Positions 57,884-64,000 of a DNA stretch of 64,000 bases are shown in pieces. The notes beneath the pieces are model-generated. The model worked only from the letters and a program-made list of their open reading frames with translations. It had not been told where the DNA came from and searched no databases. The stretch's first letter is position 1; every line of letters starts with the position of its first letter. Source of the stretch: Polytrichum commune (Eukaryota > Streptophyta > Polytrichopsida > Polytrichales > Polytrichaceae); assembly GCA_950295325.1 (NCBI GenBank), contig OX485805.1:35761501-35825500 (forward strand). Direction: 5' to 3'. The translations under genes were made by a program, and so were the position numbers.

Positions 57884-59790
57884 TAGCCAAGTTTGTTGAC
57901 TGGCCTCGAATATGTGTCGTTCTTCAATATGTGCCAGCTCCCGTGGGGGACTCCCTCCAATAGGGGGACTTCTAGCCACAACCTGGACCTCAAGACCTTG
58001 AGGAAATGTTGCCCTCCGCCTCGACCACCAAACTTGGGCATTGGCACACCATTCTCGTCAATTAGCTCATCGCATACTTCTTGGCCGAGAACGAGGCAAG
58101 GGCTTGGGAGATCACAGATGATGAACTTGAAAATGGGCACCGTGTTCTCCAAGACCATACTTTATGCACAATATAAAGTATATCCACACTCAATTGTTAA
58201 AGTAGATTTTGGTAGCATATTTACGAACAACCGTTCGTAAATCAGTGTAATGTGTAATCTATAAATCAACATTACTTATTTTTACGAATGTGTGTTTGCA
58301 AATATGTATAGTGGTTTCGTTTATTTGCACAAACATAGATAAGATAGAAGTTAAGGTAGAAGTTAGCACCGTGTTTTAAGAACATAAAATGTTCATAGTA
58401 AACCAACCCATCAAAAACTGACTAGTTGGTCGCGAATTGTCGAAAGGGCAAAAGAATGCTAGTTTACTAGTTGACGTCAAATTTGTCCCTAATGCAATTA
58501 GTTGTTAAAACGTCCACTAATTGGTTTTTACTGTTTTACTACTGAGCAATTTATTCAGTAGTAGTAATTATTTGGTGTTAATAATTTAGTTGGTCAGATA
58601 ATGACTTGTTGGTCCAAAGTTATTAAATAGCATTGCATTTCTTTGACTAGTTGATCATTTTTTATGACCTCAGTGTGCCAGTTGGTCATGTACTGGACAA
58701 AGGGCAAAAACGCGTGAGGACAGGTAGTTGCAGTGTTTTGACAGGGTGGGAACCTACCAAGTTGACCCACCTAGTAGGTAGTTGTTTTGAGGTATATAAA
58801 GATTGTCCTAGAACCTTTTGGCTCTCTTAGTACACATATGTGAAGATAGCTTAGACTCTTAGAGAAGGTGTGTATGCTTGTAAGTTTAGACCTAGAAATG
58901 TGAGGCAGTCCAGACGGACAACAGTCTTGGAAAACAAGCAACAAAGTGTTGAAAGAGGGATTTGAAGAGTAGATTCATTGTTGGCATTCTCCTATTACTG
59001 CTCTCCTTCTAAGATAACATAGTCCTTAGTGTTGGCAAGACAAAGGTGTTGAAGTCGTTATTGAAAATGTGCATTGGACAACTTGTCATGTAGGAACAAA
59101 GAATGCATTAGAAAGTAGAAAGGGTGGGTATGCGCGAATGTGACACTCATAGGAGACGTCTAGAGCAAGTAGTTAGAATGACTTGAAAAATGTACCATAG
59201 GTTGGTTGAAGCTTAGAAACGTTGGATCTCAATTCGGTTTGCGAAAACCACCTTTGACCAAAAACGTTAGCTAGTCATAAGGACCCGAAAACTCCACTAT
59301 AGGTTGTAGAAGATTAGAGATGCCAGCTCTAAGCTTATATTATGGAAACAACATCTAAAAGTTGGCCATTCAGACCAAAAACGTGAGCTCGTAGGTAGTG
59401 TCCAAGACATATTTTTTAGCCTTAAACATAAGTTTAAGGCGATCATACGTCAAAGGTTTTTTCTAGAGATGCACTAGGTTGGGAGGTGTTTTTGCAAGGC
59501 TTGGAAATGACTAGCAACAAAAGAGTTAATGTAGCAAGGAAGGACTGCAAACACCCATTAACAATGGGCTTTCATATATACGTACTCCTATTCCCTATTG
59601 ATTATTGTAGCAGGGGGGTGGTGCACATTTTCATTGTATGTAGCCAAAGTTTATGAGTGTGCATTCGTAAACATGCAGCCCTTGGTTATTACGCCGAAGA
59701 TCACAATTGCATGTTCGTAAATATGCAACCTTTGTTGTTGGCCAAGGTTTACAAACGCGCATTTGTAAATACTCGTCGAGGTTTACGAAC
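57884..59790. other. Unidentified 1.9-kb block between two LTR copies
   Basis: Begins where the truncated LTR breaks and ends exactly at the start of the full LTR. The part 57884-58158 is GC-richer and open on both strands; the minus peptide (GVPMPKFGGRGGGQ) is not one I recognise. A good TATA box (TATATAAAG, 58793-58801) faces right with no coding frame behind it. The last 140 bp carries degenerate repeats of 'gttt(a)cgaac/ttcgtaaat'. It may be part of another LTR or a captured promoter. Confidence 0.5.
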
Positions 59791-61938
59791 TGTGAGGCCA
59801 AACCCCCCACCCTTAAGCGTCCGTAGTCCGAGTAGTGGGTTTGGGCTCACATTCCTCCGCGGTATTGGATTTGGACTTGGATGAGTCCATAGTGCAAGGT
59901 TCACCCTTCAAGTGGTCTTGGATTTAACTGGAATTTCACTTTTAACAACTCAATGTACGATTTCAATACGTATGTGGAGAATGCACAAGTTAACTATGTT
60001 ATTTTAACCTCCTTATGCTCGGGTGCTATTTTGTCTTTGTTTGCTTCTAACGTCCATCCGGCTGCTTTAGCTACACAAGCCCTTAAGGATATCCCTCTCC
60101 TAAATGGAGTCCGTGCCGTTGACTCTATACTACCACTTGAACTATCACTTGTGTATTCCGTATCGCTACTATAAGAGGTCTCACTTGGTGTCTCCATACC
60201 GTACATAAGCCTTTAAGTATTAAGAAATACTTATGTGACTTATGTCAATCTCTCCCTCGCACCTTTGGTCTTTGTTTCCTTTGTCTTGCCATCGCGAGAG
60301 TGCTCCACATTCTCCATTAAGTCGTGCACGTGGTTTATTTTTAAAGAGAGGATGCAAGTGTTAAAAAAAACACTATTCTCTATAGTCAATCTCAAATACA
60401 TTTACTTGTGAAAGCCACACATAACACTAACTAGCATAATGTAACTAACTACTTGTCTAGGAGCTAATTAGGTAGGCTATCTACTAAGCTCCTTCATGAA
60501 CCCATCTCTTTACTTTCTAATTACATAAACCTAGCTCCTTCATAAACCCAGCTCCTTCATAAACCCAGCTTCTTAGCTTCTAACTAAACAAACCCAGCTC
60601 CTTCATGAACCCAGCTCCTTAGCTTCTAACTAAACAAACCCAGGTCCTTCATAAACCCAGCTCTTTACTTTCTAACTAAACAAACCCAGCTCCTTCATAA
60701 ACCCAGCTCCTTCATGAACCCACAACTTTGTAGTTGTAATCCCCAACTACCTCACTAATTATTCAAGCCCTTAACTAATCTTCCTACCTAATTTCCCTAA
60801 TTCTACTAACAACCCCTTTCTAATCACACAATTCTTCTCTAATCCTAAAATCCTAAAATCCTAGAGAGGAGAGGGGGAGAGAGAATTTCCTAACTTCACT
60901 AAGACTAACTAATCCACACAAGTATATTTTTGCACTCATCACAACATCAAGTGCTCAACTCTTAAACATGGAACTTGCAACCACGTGTATTCAAAACATG
61001 AACTTTAAGTACCACAAATTGGAATCATGAATTAACTTTAAAATCCTTCACGTCAACACTAATTCTACCAAGAGGTCAAGCCCTCTTCAAGGCTAACAAG
61101 CCTTGGCTCTCAAACTAAAAACTAAGCACACACATGTGCTCCAATATGGCTTCCCACACCCACACTTATAACTCGTGGGGTGCCTTGGAGCACAAAGGAA
61201 AGAGAGGATGAGTAAGGGAAGAATGAGGGATTATATAGTAAGCTTGAGGGGGTGAGCACCCTCAAGGCTCACGATAAGCCCTTGAGATTTCCTCCTACTT
61301 AGTAGGCGCCAATCCTATCTTCTAAGCCTTCCTCCCTCAAATGATCAACAAGGATCCTAATTCGAACATTTAACTAGCCTTGGCTTTCTACCTACCACAC
61401 TTTACCAAACTTGGGATGCTTCAACCCAAACTTAGCCTCCTTCGCTTTCCGCCGCCATAACTTTCTCCCCTTACTTTCCCAAATCGTCGCTCACCACTTA
61501 ATTCAAACCACGATGCTTAACTCGTGATTTGATTGGTGCTTTGAGAATTTGCTTATCCTCCACCTTGCATTCTTCCTTGGGCCTTCCCCATTAAGTGGCC
61601 ATGATGAGGTGGTCCACTTGTGCGCTCCATGTGATCCTCCATTCATCCCAATTCGAATGCACTTGCCTCTTGAGTCACTTTGGTTGTCTCCATCCATTTG
61701 TACTAGCCTACTCACTAACTATTCAATCCAAGTTCTCCTTACCTATCATCATTCACTCAAATCCTTCCGAAGGTAAAAACACAATAACAACTCACATCCT
61801 AGCCTCTTACAACATGGTACTTCTAAGACTAACATTTCACTCTTTTTATATTTTTGTGAAGTAACATGCTACTTCAAAGTGCATCAACTAACGTTTCAAG
61901 GGTCTAAGACTAAATGTGGGCACCCTTTTGGGCTCACA
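59791..61938. mobile_element. Long terminal repeat, 2.15 kb
   Basis: Bounded by TGTGAGGCC on the left and GGGCTCACA on the right, a perfect 6-bp inverted pair (TGTGAG/CTCACA) with canonical TG...CA ends. The left edge is confirmed by the second copy at 57088. An 18-bp motif (aacccagctccttcataa) is tandemly repeated at about 60480-60720. A TATA-like stretch, tatatag/ctatata, lies near 61232-61240 and could serve either strand. The partner LTR with the same right end is outside the window. Confidence 0.85.
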
Positions 61939-61942
61939 TAAT

Positions 61943-61958
61943 TGGCGACCATCGGGGG
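61943..61958 (+). other. Primer-binding-site-like motif
   Basis: TGGCGACCATCGGGGG begins four bases after the LTR end. Its TGG start and GC-rich body resemble tRNA primer-binding sites of plant Ty3/gypsy elements. It points right, which would make the LTR a 5' LTR of a plus-strand element, in conflict with the minus-strand polyprotein starting 40 bp further on. Confidence 0.45.
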
Positions 61959-61999
61959 ATGAATCCAAACATCTCTTGCTCCAAGGGTAAGTTGCCTAG

Positions 62000-64000
62000 T
62001 CAAGCTCGGTACTCCTTACATCTACTTCCCGATGTACGGGTAGGAAAGAGCTCACCATTCAACGTTTCCAATTGAATTGAATTATTAGGAAAGACCTCAT
62101 AGACAAGGTAAGGTCCTAACCATACCGCATTGAATTTCGCCGGAAATTCAAGCTTTCGTGCGTCTTGAATCATGACCATCATTCCCGGTGTTAGGGCCCT
62201 TCTCTTATGTCGTTTGTCGAAAGTAATCTTTCTCCTTCTTTGGATTGCCTCAATATGTTGAGCCGCCATTCTCCTCCCTTCGTCAAGTGCTTCCAAATCG
62301 GTTAGTCGATTTCGTAAGGATTGACTTTCGGTAAGTCTCGTACTCACGGCCACCCTAAGTGACTCGACTTCATATTCGATTGGTAGTGTCGCTTCAAGAC
62401 CATAGACTAAGGAAAATGGTGTAGCACGCGTAGTTACCTTATAGGTTGTACGGTATGCCCAAAGTGCCGCCGTTAGTTTCGTATCCCAATCCCGCTTCGA
62501 GTCTATAACCGTCTTGCGTAGTATACTCACCAAAATTCCGTTAACCCTTTCCGTTTGTCCATTGGTTTGTGGGTGGTAGGGAGTAGTCTTCCGGTGATCA
62601 ATTTTAAATTTCTCTGTCATCTCTCGAATCAAGTCATTCAAAAAGTGAGTACCCCTATCGCTTACTAGGATCTTCGGCACCCCGAACCGCGAAATTATGT
62701 TTTCGTACATAAATGTTGCCGCGTGTTCCGCCGTGTCGGTCTTCACCGCTTTGGCTTCCGCCCACTTGGTGAGGTACTCGGTTGCCACCACAATATATTT
62801 CATCCCTTTTGAAGATTGGGGATGGACCTCACCCACATAGTCGATGCCCCATTTTTCGAAAGGAATTAAGGGTAATGATACATGTAAAGGCATCTCCATT
62901 CTAAGGTCGTCTCGGGCATACCGTTGGCAAGCGTCGCATTTCCTTACATAGTCATGGGCGTCCTTAAATAGTGTAGGCCAAAAGTAGCCCGCTCTAAGTA
63001 TTTTTTGCCCGGTGAGTTGACCCGAGAAGTGACCGCCGCAAGCGCTATCGTGGCAAGCGATTAAAATCGCTTCAACCTCCGTTTTTGACACGCATCGTCG
63101 TAAAATACCATCGGACCCCCTTCTAAACAACCTATGGCCCACTACAACAAATTGCCTACTATTTACCCTCACCTTCCTTCTCTCTTCTTTTGTCCACTCT
63201 TTGGGCAACTTGTGGGTTGTTAGAAATTCCACTATGCCCGCATACCACTCCGGTGTAGAAGTGACCACAAAGAGGCTATCATCTACTAACATATCATTTA
63301 CCGGATTTTTTCCTATCTCCTCCGACAACCTAGACAAGTGGTCCGCTTGTAAATGCATACGACCCGGTTTATATTCCACCGTGTAGTCGAATTCTTCTAA
63401 TAACAAAACCCACCTAGCTAACCTACCACTTAACTCCGCCTTGTTAATTAGATACTTGATAGCCATGTGGTCAACAAAAAATACAACCGGGTTGCACATG
63501 AGGTAATGCCTAAACTTTTTAACGGAAAACACCATGGCTAGGCACTCCCTCTCCGTTGTAGAGTAGTTTCTTTCGGCGGGGGTCAATTGCTTACTCGCAT
63601 AAGCTATAGGTTGATCCTTCTCTTTTTCTCCCGTTGCTTGACAAAGCGCACTCCCTATTGCCACATTACTAGCATCACAATAGACGTGAAAAGGTTTACC
63701 CCAATTGGGTGGTATCAACACCGGATAGGTGCTCAACCTATCCCGCAATTCCTCAAAGGCTTTTTGACAAGCATCCGTCCACTCGAATTTGACATCCTTT
63801 TTGAGCAAATGGGTAATGGGCACCGCTATCTTTGAAAAATTAGGAATAAGTTCCCGGTACCATCCCACATGTCCTAACAACTTAGAGATCCCCTTGGAAT
63901 TGGTTGGAGTTGCCAAGTCGCTTATGGCCGCAATCTTATCCGGATCGGGTTCTCTACCTTTCTCACTAACAACATAACCCAACAACACTCCCTTATTCAC
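62000..64000 (-). mobile_element. Ty3/gypsy polyprotein, 3' part (RT end, RNase H, integrase)
   Basis: One open frame on the minus strand of at least 666 codons enters from the right window edge and stops at TGA 62000. In order: the end of reverse transcriptase (GYVVSEKGREPDPDKI, LLGHVGWYRELI), RNase H (VYCDASNVAIGSALCQ, TERECLAMVFSVKKFRHYL, ADHLSRL), the integrase zinc-binding region (H..H then CDACQRY) and the integrase core with Asp in WGIDYVG, Asp in VSDRGTHF and Glu in HPQTNGQTERVNG. The C-terminus (GELFPTRTSGSRCKEYRA) has no chromodomain, which argues for the non-chromovirus branch. There are no stops or frameshifts, so the element may be young. Integrase follows RNase H, as in Ty3/gypsy. 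The gag and protease parts lie beyond the window. Confidence 0.95.

Overview
This is nuclear DNA from a land plant. The genes have spliceosomal introns, and the families present are plant ones: LRR receptor-like proteins, a PA-domain protein resembling plant RMR sorting receptors, and a Ty3/gypsy polyprotein. The sequence is AT-rich and packed with MITEs and other transposon debris. One LRR per 72-nt exon, with phase-1 introns, suggests a lineage with intron-rich LRR genes. I cannot name the species.

Layout. 1-300: a diverged third copy of an intron segment found in both LRR genes. 483-2553: a foldback Mutator-like element with a 9-bp target duplication, then a pogo-type element with TA target duplication. 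5518-6730 (+): a two-exon DUF1348 (NTF2/SnoaL-like) gene. 7539-9874 (-): a three-exon gene for a signal peptide-PA domain-TM protein that lacks the usual RING. These two genes converge. 11030-11396: a tRNA-derived SINE with a perfect 14-bp target duplication. 12.3-14.1 kb: two MITEs of one family; a third copy sits at 31.4 kb.

15.18-28.13 kb and 43.34-56.61 kb are two copies of one segment of about 13 kb in direct orientation. Each carries a minus-strand, multi-exon LRR receptor-like protein gene without a kinase. Copy B (44482-55222) splices in silico to an open 1062-residue protein ending in a TM helix and a short tail. Copy A (16431-26009) has an in-frame stop just before the TM helix. One 72-nt LRR exon is tandemly amplified, to two copies in A and three in B. 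Post-duplication insertions (a satellite-bearing foldback MITE in A, a hAT MITE in B) give a relative history.

Between the copies (28-43 kb) lie a 53-57 bp minisatellite invaded by two MITEs, a CACTA element with internal repeats of about 190 bp, a long inverted repeat with arms of about 400 bp, a broken SWIM zinc-finger (MULE-type) reading frame and a second foldback element. 57-64 kb is retrotransposon territory: a truncated LTR, a full 2.15-kb LTR of the same family, and the 3' part of a minus-strand Ty3/gypsy polyprotein that runs off the window. A primer-binding-site-like motif next to the full LTR faces the opposite way from the polyprotein.

All exon joins come from reading splice signals and frames by eye; no alignment or database search was run.
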